From contig JAJIRX010000140.1 of NCBI GenBank assembly GCA_023853785.1, forward strand, positions 56,531 to 120,530: 64,000 nucleotides of DNA. Direction: 5' to 3'. Made by a program: the position numbers and the translations under genes. Source of the stretch: Psilocybe azurescens (lineage: Eukaryota; Basidiomycota; Agaricomycetes; Agaricales; Agrocybaceae). Position 1 is the stretch's first letter. Each line of letters begins with the position of its first letter. This document shows, piece after piece, positions 36,316-48,847 of the stretch. The notes beneath the pieces are model-generated. The model did not search any database, was not told the origin of the DNA, and saw nothing but the letters and a program-made list of their open reading frames with translations.

Positions 36316-37940
36316 CTATTTCTTTTCCATCCTGTCCCTCACAAGCTGTAAATACGGTACCCACCCACCTTCCTTTTCTATTACAGCATCTAGGTCAACT
36401 TCATACCCCTTCACATCGACAGCCGCGTCTGTCATCTGCGTAGTTTCTCTTCTAATATGTTTACTTCCGCCATCAGTCGTATTAGCTTGAGGGTACGGCG
36501 GAAGCCCAAGAATATGTCTCGTTCTGAAGGTGTCAAAACGCACGACTTTGTTCAGCATGGGACGGTATGCCGCAATTAGGTTTTTAGCACTGATGTAAGT
36601 GCGGTCAAGTTTAACGTTTGGCTTGTTGAGAATTGCCATTGGTATAGACCATGGCGAGCCATCACCTGCAGCGGCGTGAGTAGATAGAACGTTACTCCCA
36701 ATACGGAGAGGGTATAACGGATTTTTGGCTCCTGTGTGGTGTGCTGCGGCTGTCAACCCAAGGAGTTGATTCACTGCAATATCGATGGGGATGACTTTGA
36801 GCCAAGAATATGAGGGCATTCGATAATCAGTTTTGAATCACTTCGTTTATTGGAAGAGAATGGGGACAGACCATCAAGCTCGGCCTGGGAAGCCAAACAG
36901 TCGGGTCATTGACAACTTCAGCTGCGATACCGGCACAAACAGGAGACTGAAAGCAAGATAGATAGTCTAAAACAAGGATTAAAATTGTTATATATTTGCA
37001 CCGCTCACTGAAACGTGTCCAGCCCCCACCCAGGTGTTGGAAACGACATCGCTGGGCCTAGAGTGCTGATTCTTACTATCGCGCCCACGTGGTTTTCCCG
37101 ACGGTGGCCTCCCTATCGCGTTAACGACACCTTCAGCAATGGATTTGGCGTGCAAATCTTAGAAAGCCATATGATGTAAATAAGTTTAGCATATAAGAAG
37201 GTGACGAACGTACAAGTGTTTGCGTGTTCCTCATATTCAACATTGGGTTGAATGGCAGGAACAAGCTCCTCGCGTACAACACTGCCCGATGGGAGAAACC
37301 AGCCGGTAAAACAAGTAGAGATGTGCATATGTGTCCGCACATTTGGGTTATTTAACGTGAAGTGACACATGCTATACGCAATATCCGACTATAAAGGAAA
37401 ACATGTAGTCAAGATATAGACAAATCACATATATTTTGTGCCACTCACGATGGCTTTCACGGCCTTGGGAAGCGACAGAGTAAACCTTGTAAAGCTAGGC
37501 GCTGTTGATGACAATATCGACTTCTACGTAACCACTTTGTCTCTTTCTCTGACAAGCCAAACCCAGGAACAGAGCAGTCGCAATGGAGGACAACGATCAG
37601 TCCACTCTCTTCGAAATCCCCATTTTCATCCACTTTCACGATATATTGATTGAGGTCTTCTGGAAGGCGGGATGTCCCCCTCTCTTTGCGGATAAGGGCG
37701 AATACACGCCCGGATGCGGAGGGAGGGTCGACAAGGCGATACAAGAGCGCTGTTCCCAAAAATCCAGCAGCACCTCTATAGAGAGAAAGTTGGGTAACTT
37801 AATAGATGAAACGCGATAGATACTCACGTTACTAGTACTGTTTGTCCCTCAAAAATCTCAATTAAAGTAGGTCCTTTATCTTGAATAGGTCCGGTCTTTG
37901 TCTCGACAACGCTTACAATGTTCTCACCCCGAGTTGTTAG
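36316..37940 (-). pseudogene. Fatty acyl-CoA reductase-like (NAD-binding_4) pseudogene
   Basis: Minus-strand exons encode the Rossmann entry VLVT/GAAGFLGTALLYRLV, split by a 52-bp GT-AG intron at 37,776-37,827. After it come VFALIRKERG, DCSVPGFGLSEKE, a VDIVINSA core and the HISTCFTGWFLPSGSVVREE segment near 37,300. IPIDIAVNQLL follows near 36,790, and the C-terminal domain ends at 36,316. This order matches fatty acyl-CoA reductases (male-sterility family), which reduce acyl-CoA to alcohol using NADPH on membranes. Two frame changes and a TAG disrupt the segment around VDIVINSA (about 37,490-37,550), and the start codon is not clear, so it looks decayed. The 167-codon last exon is clean. Confidence 0.6.
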
Positions 37941-38864
37941 TATATTTCCGTTCCGAGTCAGACATGGGATAGAGCAAATGAAAGCGAATTAGTAACAAGA
38001 ACGCTTTTCTTCCCTGAGGTTGGATATAACTTTAAAGCAATGTCCTACACCATTGTTAATAAATTTATGCCGAAGATGACATACTTGATGATCATTTGAT
38101 ATATCCTAGGACAAGAATACAATTGAATGGTAAACTATGCTATATACTGTACCATTTCGAATTCTTGGGCAGGGGGTGACCTAAGACTGATTGGACTTAA
38201 ATTGGACATCGGCCAGATGATAAGGCCCTCAGATAGAGAAAATTGTCGGTTATTGGCTACACAGAGCGCTCAGCTGATGCTTGGTTATATTGGTCTCAAT
38301 ATTTGCTGTTCACGGACCGGTGAACCTAATTGGCTGAAAATAGTGAAGGTTCTCGTCGAATCTGGCGGTTCCCCTAGTATCCGAATTCTCGCAAACAGGA
38401 ATGATTCTCAGTAACTGCACACTATTAGTCCTGGCCAAAGGCTTTGAAAGCGTACCTCGGTTTCTACCGTCCAAATTTACTTACCTCAGCATCTGGGAGC
38501 ATTTAAAGTTGAGCCGTGAAAATGGGCGCCCTAGATTTCAATTATATTCTTTCTCCGACGAGAATGGTGCTGATGCACGCACACTGAGACTTCTTTCAAA
38601 CATACAAAATCCGCCGTCCTTTTCCTACTCGGTATTGATAGCGAGATTCCACCGTAGTGCCTAAGGGTAATATCCAGAGTGATATTTAGCCAAGTCTAAA
38701 CGTTCCACATTCTGCGGGAAATCCATCCAGGGAGGTAAACGGGGTGAGTGTTCAAATTCGATGTACTTTCCAGAGCATCTTCATGGATAATGTGTTGACG
38801 CATATATATCTTGCTCTGCAGAATTATCCTCATCCTTTGTAGATACTTCATATATAAGTCGACG
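37941..38864. other. No recognised gene
   Basis: Two short + strand frames (38,127-38,414 and 38,401-38,664) show no motif. Confidence 0.3.
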
Positions 38865-40130
38865 CGGCACTCTCACTCTCAACCTCAGGCAGATCATTCC
38901 AACATTAGGATCTCCGCGGTAGTACTTAGTTACTTCCTTCCTTCCTTCTTTTCTTCCTCATTATTTTGCCCAAAGTTCACTCTTAATTTAGACATACTAC
39001 CGTGGGAGGGTTCACAGATTAAAATAATTTTGCCACCTGTTCTCTATTCGTCCATCCAGCTTGGTGCATTTCCGCACATCCAGATCCTGCCTTTATAGGC
39101 GGTATAAATAATACCGGGATTTTCATTCACCCGTGTGGAATCCGTGGAGTCTCCTTCAAATTTATTCCCGTGGACCAAGATATTGGACCTAAGCCGTGTC
39201 CGAGGGAATAGGTTTCCCTATTCGGTCGTAAACGCGTCTAAGGTGGATGCATCTTAGCACGGCTATGCACCCAGCCTCAGGTCCAGATGTTGAGGGAGAT
39301 CGAGCCTCCAACCTATGAGCATAGTGTGCAGACAAACATTTTGCGTCCGTATGGCGGGATGCTATTTATTAAAAGGTTGAAACCCTGTGGATATATGAAT
39401 CGAGATAGGCTGATCTGAAGTTCCATATTTTAAGTTTAACGAGTATCCACTCTACATACAGTAGCCTATAAATAGAACCAGCATTTTTCATGTAGCGTGT
39501 GGGATCCATGTGAGCTCCTTATTCCCCTCAGATATCCCAGGCTGTCAGATCTAAGCCGAGTCCGAAGGAATCAGTTTCCCTTTTGATAATGAACAGGCGT
39601 CTAGCGTGGAGCGCCCGAAGCGCGGATAAGCGCTCAAGCTCGGATATCGGGTTCCTCACGTTAAAGATATCAAGGTTCAACCCATTCGCGTCGATCCCAT
39701 CTTCCTCGCAGATGACTTGGGTACAACTTCAACATAGCAGATAAGACCATTACCGTAGGTCGTGGGCTGCGGAAGATGTCGAACGAACGTTTCCATGTAA
39801 AATTAGTCGGCCGATATAGCTATGGTAAACTTATCCGACAGGACAGCCAACCTGTGTGATGGACACTCTGGAGGGTAATGCTTTGATTCTATGCCCAAGA
39901 ATGGGGAGGAGCAAGTTATGAAAAATGAGTTGAACCCTATTGTTAGTTATATCATTGATAATTCCTCCTAGATCAGAGGCGCGAGGTGCACATCACTGAT
40001 AAATAGCCCATGCCGAAAAGTTATTTTAATTCCAGGGACCATATTTCATAGTGTACAATCTGATGTGGAAACTACTTAACATTGGAAAGACAGTATGAAA
40101 TCACTAAATTAGTATGACTTTATGGGAAGC
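38865..40130. repeat. 1.27-kb dispersed repeat, copy 2
   Basis: This is a direct, diverged copy of 28,370-29,640, with the same landmarks and two internal sub-units starting with TATA-like GGTATAAATA (39,101) and CCTATAAATAGA (39,468). Confidence 0.6.
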
Positions 40131-42541
40131 AGGGAATCATAATTTTTTGGACCCCAAAACCATTCCCATGGACAAAAAATTCCGCCTCACCCTTCTCATT
40201 AAGCTCGATTAATAAGAGACAACATTTAGGGTGATAACTCTAGGGTCCATATGGCTCTCAATACATCCCACACGCACGGAGCAGTAGATCAAATTGGAAA
40301 AGTAGTGCTCCAGCGAGTGGTTTGCCATTTCAGTCTGCGGAAAAATAGGTATTCGAACCACCCTGCCCGAGTAGGGAGGGGCCGAAACAGCAGTCCCGAG
40401 GTCATGACCAGAGTTATTGCGCAAAGCACCTTCCATTGATACCTGCGAGATTTATGATTGCCCGGATGCACATTTATTCCCGTGTGCGCCAAACCAGTTT
40501 GCACCCGTTCCGAAGTCCCAAAACCTCAGAACAGCCTACCTTCTAGTGGATGGTAGCTCAGAGGATCTAATTGATACCGACACTGTTTAGATAGTTGATT
40601 GGGAGGCCCAGGTGGACCATTCTTTATCTATCCTTTAGTTGACTCCCTCACCAGTGCGGCAGCGCCATCTGGGCCAACTCATACTCACCTCTGTTTCCTG
40701 ACACATGGTGGCCACGAACTTGAGGGACTGAAAAGCAATAAGTATGGCGAATGTGAACATTCAGTATTCACTAATAGTTAAAATCTAAATATTTAGAGAA
40801 GTGACATAATTCACTTCCAGTGACGTCAATTGAGTTATCATTATGCATTCAACATGGCAAAGAGAAATCTCCGTGCTGGTCAGTGCATGTCAGTGCACCC
40901 TTTGCACTAACATGCACTGATATAGATTTCTCAGAATATATTTTATTTGTAACATACAGGAGTATTTTTGACTCAGTAACATAGAATAAGATACTGTACA
41001 TGTATATTGGTACCTTCTGAGGTATTTCCATGGCAACTACATAGTTTAGCAATTGTGATGGCCGTGTTGTATGTGAGAATGGTCAAAAAATTGTCAGATT
41101 GATGACTTGTAGGTTCATCATAGGCTGAGGCTTGAATGTATAACAGTTATAAAAGCAGAAATGTGCTTTAGGAGTATTTTAATCTATAGAGAAACCCTCT
41201 ATTTTTACAAGTACTTTACATAATTAAAGACTCCTTCTTTTATACAGGGACCCAACAAGGGTGCAATGTCAAGAATCTATCTTTGTGTGAATATATCTCC
41301 CATTTTGTCTTTAATAACATGATGTGAATTAGATTTCTGTTGGGACCATAAACTTGGTATTTCCCATTTTGTTGTCCATAATGTGACATGAATTCAATTG
41401 CTTTTGTAAAATTGGCTTCCAAGTTATTTTTGCCAAATGATGCTCAAATCCCTTCCATTGCTTTGATAATGCGACATGAATTCTGAATTCTGAATTCTAT
41501 TGCATTTGTCATCCAGTACTTTGAAAGTACTATCACTAACTCAGTGTTTGTAAACTGACACTTTTTATTTATAACTTTACAACTGCAGCTCTGTTAAATC
41601 AGATTTTTGGCACTCTCATAGAGACAGCTCATATGCACATTAATCTGAATTTTTATATTTTTATGTTCAATGTAAGGGCCAAGATATTGTAATAAATTTG
41701 CTAAAAAGTGTAAAATCAGGCTCTAACATCACAAAATAGCTCCTTTTCTGTAGTTTTTGCATTGTACAGAACAAGTCATTCATTATCTAGCTTATAATAT
41801 TATGAAGCCATAAAGTTTGAGAAAGGATGGTAAAAGTGCAGGTGTGACAAGACACTGCAATATTGTATCATTTCAACTGATTGTTTATATAATGTGTAAC
41901 AGACCTCTGTAAACTGAACAAATTTGTAAATAGTAATGCATGGCAAGGATGGATGAACAAGTTAAAAAATATAATTTTTTGGGCAACAACACTGATAGAA
42001 CCAAAATTTATCTATAATTTTCTGTAGAGAATGAATTGCAGCAAGAAAAATTTGCTTCAGTGAACAGCCAGATGTTGAAAGATGATAGGCTTCAAATTGT
42101 ACCTGTTTTGTTGCATCTTGACTGCACCTGGGTTATGACCTTAGACTTATATTCACATGCATGGATATAGTATGACTACTAGCTATCAAGTTAGAAGTGA
42201 GTCAAATGAGAAGAATGAGTTATAATAGTGCTAGTGTGAGTCAGAGTCTGGTACTGGTCAGAATGTGAGTCAACTATGAAATGAGTCAGAATATGGTCAC
42301 ATGATACTGTTCACCATGCAATGAAAATGTGTTATTTATGTATAAAAGGGAAAGACAAGAAAAGAATAGTCAAAAAGAGTGTGTCTGTAAATGTCCATAA
42401 CAACCCAGTGCCACCACCCATTGCTACCCATTAAAAATTGCAAATTATATAGACAGTACAAGGAAACACAATTTTTGCTTCAAAGTACAGAATGACAAAT
42501 TTCATGCACAATGTCAAGAAATTTGGCAGTGAACAATTTGG
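40131..42541. other. AT-rich DNA without recognised gene; contains a hairpin
   Basis: No coding signal was seen. A long hairpin lies at 40,862-40,932 and a retrotransposon LTR-like inverted copy at about 42,110-42,330. The rest is featureless. Confidence 0.35.
40862..40932. repeat. 71-bp hairpin
   Basis: Outer arms GAGAAATCT / AGATTTCTC enclose a 17-bp inner stem, CAGTGCATGTCAGTGCA pairing with TGCACTAACATGCACTG with one mismatch, around a ~5-base loop. It may be a tiny foldback element. Confidence 0.6.
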
Positions 42542-42685
42542 ACATAGGGCAGCTACATTGTAGCAAGTGACATGGGCCATAGAACGCACACAATGTATAC
42601 GTGTGACATGGGGCCATAGAATTCTATGGAAACCATGTACATTTTAGTGCGGTGGGAATTACTTACAAATGAATGACTCAGAGCC
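42542..42685 (+). repeat. KDZ-type terminal inverted repeat (outer remnant, left end)
   Basis: ACATAGGGCAGCTACATTG followed by tandem GTGACATGGG-like units and GGGAATTACTTACAAATG matches the reverse complement of the copy A terminus at 26,345-26,485. Confidence 0.75.
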
Positions 42686-42914
42686 GACTGATACCTTACT
42701 TCACCTGTGGCTGTTCAAATTGTGAGGTCAGCTACAAAAATATTGGCCACATGCCGACCTAGATGAAATAAATTATTGTATTACTTCAGCTACAGAATTG
42801 GGGGCTTCAGCTACGTATGTGGAGGCCAGCAAGTATCTTCTAAGTGTTGAGGCTGCAACTCGGTCCCAACATTTCTTGGCCAGCATTCAGATTAACTATC
42901 ATCCGATAGTGCCA

Positions 42915-43866
42915 TTAACTCTTTATCAAACTTCCCAATTGCATCGATAGTTTGATCATTGAGATTCTTGAATGCTTTTGAGCCCAGTCACTTGCTCTAA
43001 GCTTCTCCCATTCTGCCATGTAAAGCTGATGGCTAGCGTCTTTGTATAATATACCAAGGGTTTCACGAAGATAATTGACCTCAGTATGTATTTGTAGTAG
43101 CTCACGCTCGGTCAAATGCTATTATCCATAAATTAAATAGTGTTCAACATAAATAAAGTCATGCTTACAGGATCAGCAGGGACCAAAACTCTGTCACCGA
43201 GAATAACAAAATCCCATCCAGTACTGTTTCCTGACTGAAGATTGAGTGAGTTTGGATTCTAAAGCAAGACAATGAAAACAAATGATAAATGGTATGTAGG
43301 CAGCACAGAAGGGCGGCAGATTAAATCAGCCCGATAACTGCAGCCACTACACAATACCGAGTCAAATTGGCCTCAAATTATGTAAGACAATATATAGCTA
43401 TCACATCATATTGATCTCTACATGCTATCAGAGACCTGATATTCAAACATAAAAAGAGCAGGAACAGATATCTGAGAATTTGGGGCTGATATGTTTACAC
43501 AGCCATCAACTTCAGAGATAAATCGGGCCCAAGCTGTGTAACAGCGTGGTGGGGCCAACGGTATGTTTGGCACTGATGCAATTAGCTAGTCAGCCGTTCA
43601 CAGCTGGAAGAATAGTTATGAGTGCAACGAAAAATATTTACCTCACCAGGTTGAGTCTCCAGCTGTAGACGATCTTGTTGGTGCGCAATAATGAATCCTT
43701 TTCTGGTGGCAGAAACCAGGAATTCAGGTACGTAAATCTTCTCATTATTGGGCCCGATCAACTGCAGGAACCCTTCAGGAATGCTGCCATACTCCTGAGC
43801 AGAAACAGTGTCCGGAGTAGCGATTGGCTCGGCTTCAATTTGTAAAGTCGGCTGAATATCTGGTCA
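42915..43866 (-). pseudogene. KDZ terminal small gene, outer remnant
   Basis: The exons match the gene at 59,842-60,992. EGFLQLIGPNNEKIYVPEFL (near 43,760) corresponds to a TSLPGPDGNTIYVPEFL segment there, and MTERELLQIHTEVNYL...YKDASHQLYMAEWEKL (42,915-43,115) to its last exon. The matching position beside the terminal repeat shows that 42,542-44,052 is the end of another KDZ element. Frame breaks are present. Confidence 0.65.
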
Positions 43867-44571
43867 GTGCTGATCACTGAATACCTCCAATGTATGATGG
43901 TTGATGCGAGATAATGGCGTACCTACAGGTTTGAACATATCATGAGAGTTCATCTGAATGTCGTGTACATGGCTTTCTTGCATCGTTGATGGTGATATAA
44001 TATGTTTGAGGAGATCAGAATAGAGATTGCGACTGGATTAGGGAGTTATTTGGTGTACTTTACAGTGCCCCCATATTCCGTTGGACTCCAACAGACTTTC
44101 ACCAGACCCAGCCAATTCCAATGAACAGTCCATTGGACGTCCAACGGATTCCATTGGACTTGACAAAATTCGGTACCAGTCCAATCAGAGTCCAGCCAAA
44201 TTCTGGTCAAAGTCCGGTCAAGTCACTTCAAGACAGAAAACAGGTGGACTGGCTGGACTGTCCAGTCCATTGGACTTCTGTTGGACTTCCAGTGGACCTC
44301 CACCGGACTCTCAGCACTTAATTAGACCAGATCCAAGAGTGCTCTGTCCAGTGGAGTCCAGTGGATGTCCAGTGGACTGTCACTGGTTTAATTGCAGACT
44401 TGGGAGGGGAGTTAGGGACAGTAGCAGTGTTCTTGGAAGCTTTGGGAGCCATATTAAGGAAGCTAGGTCACTAGGATAATACTTCAATCTTATCTTTAAT
44501 TCATGTAACAATGTAATATAATATATTGAAAACTATATACTACATTATTATCTGACTTTGTGAATTTCACT

Positions 44572-44870
44572 CAGTACTTTACTGTCCCCCACCCATTCCA
44601 AATGGAATCCAGACCAATTCCAATTTGATTCCATTTAATGGTTTCAAGTGGAATGGCTGGGAATCATGGAATGAGCCCATTCCAACTGGAATCCAAGTTC
44701 ATTCCAGCTTATTTCATTCAATAAGACTTTGTGAATTTCACTAAGTCCAACTTTAAATTCACATGGAATGGAATCCAATTGGATTCCAACTGGAATACTT
44801 TAATCTTAGCTTAAATTTATGTGACAATGTAATATAATATATTAAAAACTATATACTACATGATTATATA
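44572..44870. mobile_element. Left end of a family-3 subterminal-repeat element
   Basis: CAGTACTTTACTGTCCCCCA begins a new end. Its subterminal unit is TGGAATCCAATTGGATTCCA-like, distinct from families 1, 2 and 4. The shared AT core (TAATATAATATATT) follows near 44,831. No matching right end is present. Confidence 0.55.
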
Positions 44871-44949
44871 CAGGTAAAAATAAAATAAAAACATAATAAA
44901 AAAGAAACAAAAAAAGAAAAAAAGAAAGAAAGAACAGAAAAAGGGGCGG

Positions 44950-45880
44950 AGGGTACATTGGTGGTGTTGTTGTCTGTGTTATCGACGTCGTGGTTGGCCG
45001 TACCCTCCGTTGTATGTGTCGGTGTCACCGTCGGGTGTTGTTGTCAGCCATACCCACCATGGTACACGTCGGTGTTGTTGTTGGTGTCGTCCGTACGTGT
45101 CATGGTACGTGTCGCTGTCATCGTTGCGTGTTGTGGTCATCTCTGTCATCTTCGCTGTCGCTGTGGTGGTATGTGTTGTCGCAGTCCGTACCTGTTGTGG
45201 TACGTGTCAGTGTCGTTGTCCACCATGCCTGTCCTGGTACCCATTGGTGCCTTTGTCATGGGTCGTCGCAGTCCATACCTGTTGCGGTACGTGCTGGTGT
45301 CATTGTCACATGTTGTTGTCGGCCCTGTCGTCCTGGCCTTTGCCGTCGCTGTGGTGGTATCTGTCAGTGCCGTTGTCACGGGTTGTCCTCATCCTCACCC
45401 TCGCCACCCTTGTCCTTGCCCTTGCCGTCCTTGCCCTTGCCCTTGCCATCCTCGTCTTCATCCTAGCCCTTGGCCTTGCCCTCATCGTCCTTGCCCTCAC
45501 CCTTGCTCTCGTCCTTGCCGCCATCCTCACCCTCGCCCTCTCTGTCCTTGTCCTTGTCCTCACTCTCACTGTCATCCTCGCCCACGTCCTGGTCCACACC
45601 GGTGTCTTGGTCCTTGCTGTCGTGACCCTGGTCCTAGCCGTTGTCCTCGCAGTCACTCACGGTCCTCACCCTCGCGGTCCTTGTTGTGGTCCTTGTTGTG
45701 GTCCTTGTTGTTGCTGTTGCAGTCGTCTTCGTCGGTGTGGCTGTCACGGTTGTTCTCGTCCTCTGTCACGTTGGGTTGGCTTTTGCCTGGCTCCGACCGA
45801 TGAGGTGGTGGTGGTGGTGGAAGGAAAAGGGTGGGGGTCAGAATCAACAACGGACCAACATGGCATCAACATGTCACGCA
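44950..45880. repeat. GC-rich low-complexity block with conserved 3' tag, copy 2
   Basis: It consists of degenerate GTCGTTGTC / GCCCTTGCC units with several frames of 150-300 codons open, judged spurious. The tag at 45,775-45,880 is about 85% similar by eye to 10,530-10,640. Confidence 0.7.
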
Positions 45881-45886
45881 CACACT

Positions 45887-46315
45887 CACATAGGGAAGTT
45901 ACATTGTAGCGAGTGACTCGGTCCATAGAATGCATAGAATGTATACGAGTCACTCGGTGCCAATGAATTCTATGGAAGGTAACTATAACTAATAGGATAA
46001 TAGACCACATACAATATAGCGGCTGCGTCAATGCTACAAATGTATACATATCAGCATGTTGGTGCCCATCTCGGGCTACGGCCACTAAAGTTGTCGGGTC
46101 GGCCCCGTGTAACTCGGTCAATTTTAGTACTACGTTCGCCATCAGGACACGCAACATCTGCCATCTTTTAAATACATTTCCATAAATTTGCATATATTAC
46201 CATAGTATTATTCAACTCAAGCTGCCTCGAAGATTCCGATGGCGGCGCCGATATAAATCGGCCGAGTATTGTCCTGCCACATTACGGCTTGGTCCCGATA
46301 GTACACACCTCATTA
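45887..46315 (+). repeat. Left terminal inverted repeat, KDZ copy B
   Basis: It pairs with 61,085-61,510. The first 100 bp contain two tandem ~40-bp units, each with a GAGTGACTCGG / GAGTCACTCGG core and a CCATAGAAT-like arm, which are likely transposase sites. A ~100-codon frame (minus strand) runs through it and is also open in the partner repeat. Confidence 0.85.
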
Positions 46316-46680
46316 ACGAGCTTATAAACAAAATGAGGAGACTGAAAACTGCATGTAGCGCGCACAAGTTATTAAATATTAAAATTGTTCCAAACAACAT
46401 TAGGTTGTGGCCAAAGAAATTTTGTTCGGCCCCGATAACTATCGGCTTATATATGTGATATATTGTTAAGCAACTTTGGGAGCAACATGCCCGACGATAT
46501 CATCGGCCCCGTAGGGCATCGGCCATGTGTCAACCACAATAATCCAATATATGTGCTGTGCAGTGAAGTTGGCCAATGGAATTTATGATGGTCTACATAT
46601 ACATTTTTAAATTGGTAGGCAGACCGGTTGTGCAGCTACACTAGGCCTCGTATAATGTCAAGTATGAAAATGTTTACAAA
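46316..46680. other. KDZ copy B subterminal region
   Basis: Non-coding DNA between the inverted repeat and the Ser/Asp-rich gene, with CGGCCCCG sites at 46,427 and 46,504. Confidence 0.5.
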
Positions 46681-48782
46681 AACATGTCACCGGCATCGTC
46701 ATCACCTGCAGACTGTCCTTCACTGTTGGGATCCATGTCATTTTTAGTCAACTGGCAGCCAGGTGTGATCAACAAAATCGAAAAAAGAAGGGGAAAAAGG
46801 ACGGCGAGGGAGAGTAATTCTGGAGGGGGTCACAGTGTGTACTGCAGTATCTGCATCGACCGCGTGGGTCAAAGATTCGGCGGGAGAGCTGCGTCGATCG
46901 GCCGACGGGCCCGTGAAGCGAGTGGCAGATTCATCATCATCAGAAGAATACCAAGCAGCGGCAGCGTCGGCCACGCCGACAGGAGACACAAAAGAATTCA
47001 AAGGAACACTCATGCGCTGCAAATGATTGCCCGGGACCAGTATATCATCCTCATCACTATCTGTAGAATCCGACCAAACACCGGCCGCTTCTGCAACCCC
47101 AACTAAACGCTCATTCTCCCGGTGTGCAGGCATTGCGATATGAGCATCGGCCATGGCTGGTTCGTTTATGGAGGAGTCGGGCGCATCCGAAGCAAGATCA
47201 TCGTCAGAAGAGATCGCCCATGCATCAGCTAAAGTGTCAGCATCGGTTGAATGTGGGTGCGTAGCGGCTTTGTTATCAGATTCGTCGTCGGATGAGTCTT
47301 CTAACCAGAGTGCAGCCGTCTGGGCAGGCAGATGTCGGGTTGTGTCAGAAACGTCATCGCTGGAGACTGATGATAGATTCCACATTGCCGCAGCGTCTGC
47401 GGCCGTGCTAACGAATGCTAAACTCGGGGCCGACATTTGAACATCAGGCACCGAGGACACTTCGGTAATCGGCCTTGAACCAGAGTCGTTAAAAGACACG
47501 GATTGTGCAATAACAGAATCTTCATGCTTCATAACACTCTCTGTAGCACTCCAAGTTGTCGTTCGAACATTGGGTAATGGTTCCAGGCAGTCGGGAATGG
47601 AATGGGTGTGGACGTTGTTTCCCGAATCGGCCCCAATAGCCGACATTGCGGCCGATTCGATAGAAGATACATAATTGGTTGAAGATTCTTGTCGACGTTG
47701 ACGACCATCGGGTAGCGACTGTGAGTAGCCAGAATGAGGGATGTTCCGACTTTTTGGATCGTTCGCTAGAGCCTTCAGTTCAGTCTGTGTAAGTTCCGCC
47801 CCCCACGTCCATTTTTGAGAAGATATGGGAAGGGATAGAAGATCAGAAAATTGTTCGGCCGCATTCATCGCCATACGCCTTGATCGACGTGTAATCAAAA
47901 TGTTGTCAATGGTGTCAGGATATAACATAGTCGTCGCTCGCCGGTGCAGGCCCGATGCCGATCGCGTAGCAGAGTCTTCATTTCCATGCGCGGGATCGCC
48001 TGTTTGCTGTTCTTTCAACACGACCGCTTCATGTACTTGATGAAAACCGGCTGCCCACCTCATATTCAAATCACTATTGGTATCCGCATGAATGTGAGCG
48101 GCCTGTGCTGCGGTCGACACGGCCATTAAATTTTCACGCAATTCTAGCGCCAGATTAAGGTAATTTTGACAGTGGTCGCAGGTGGTGTCAGCACCGACAT
48201 CGGCGGGGGGCCGCGGCAACGTGTCGGTCACGATTTCCCGCAGTCCGCTTCGTGGCGTGAGTGTGAAGGGCATCTTTGATTATGAAACTGTTCAGCGTAT
48301 ACTTCATTGATACCTCATTTTCGCTATGCCACCAATCATTCAAGTAATTGTCGATGAGACGAACCGGACTGTCCTTATCCACACCGGCATCTAATAAAGC
48401 TTGGAAATTGTCGGAGAATTTGAGTGGGTAATGTTCATAAGGGATTTGCACAAGTGAGGCCGCTAACGACCGAATAATTATAGGAATGGTGACCGATAGG
48501 CCAAGTGCCGATGCCCGGCCAACAAAAGACAAGACCAACTCCTATATCGATATCGGATAAAAATCAATACTTCAAGTTAAATTTATTACATACAACCTCG
48601 GCGCACAGGAAGTGTTGTTTCCACTCCTGTTGTTCAATGGGCGACACGGCGATGACGAGAAGTGCGGCCCGAAATCTTGACTCAGCATAATATACAAGTT
48701 CTTGGACGTCAGCGTGAATTGAATAGTGGGTGCCAGTCAAAGTAGTAAGTGGGTTGAAAACTATAAGTTCTTGGTTGGACAT
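46681..48782 (-). CDS. Ser/Asp-rich KDZ-element protein with repeated A-x-W-x2-SSDD motif, copy B
   Basis: Exon 1 runs from the ATG at 48,782 (MSNQELIVFNPLTT) to about 48,594. A 52-bp GT-AG intron (48,542-48,593) follows. Exon 2 begins ELVLSFVGRASALGL, shifts frame once near 48,250 and stays open for 509 codons to 46,744; homology with copy A suggests the true end is near 46,683 after another shift. Features are GVDKDSP, NYLNDWW, CDHCQNYLNLALE, HEAVVLKEQQTGDP, then a low-complexity acidic C-terminus with five to six A-x-W-x2-SSDDD units, for example DAWAISSDDD and GVWSDSTDSDED. There is no enzyme signature. Hydrophobic-plus-acidic-Ser motifs could bind SUMO or be kinase targets; this is inference. 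Confidence 0.6.
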
Positions 48783-48847
48783 GATCGATTGAATGCAAGA
48801 TGAGTGTGAATAGATAATCTATTTAATCATCATATCGAATTACATAA

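Noticed and set aside
28370..40130. LTR retrotransposon bounded by the 1.3-kb direct repeats
   Set aside because: No gag-pol, primer-binding site or TG...CA ends were found between or at the repeats, and the interior contains unrelated genes.
45010..45909. Open frame of 299 codons
   Set aside because: Same kind of low-complexity block; overlapping frames are open and no domain is present.
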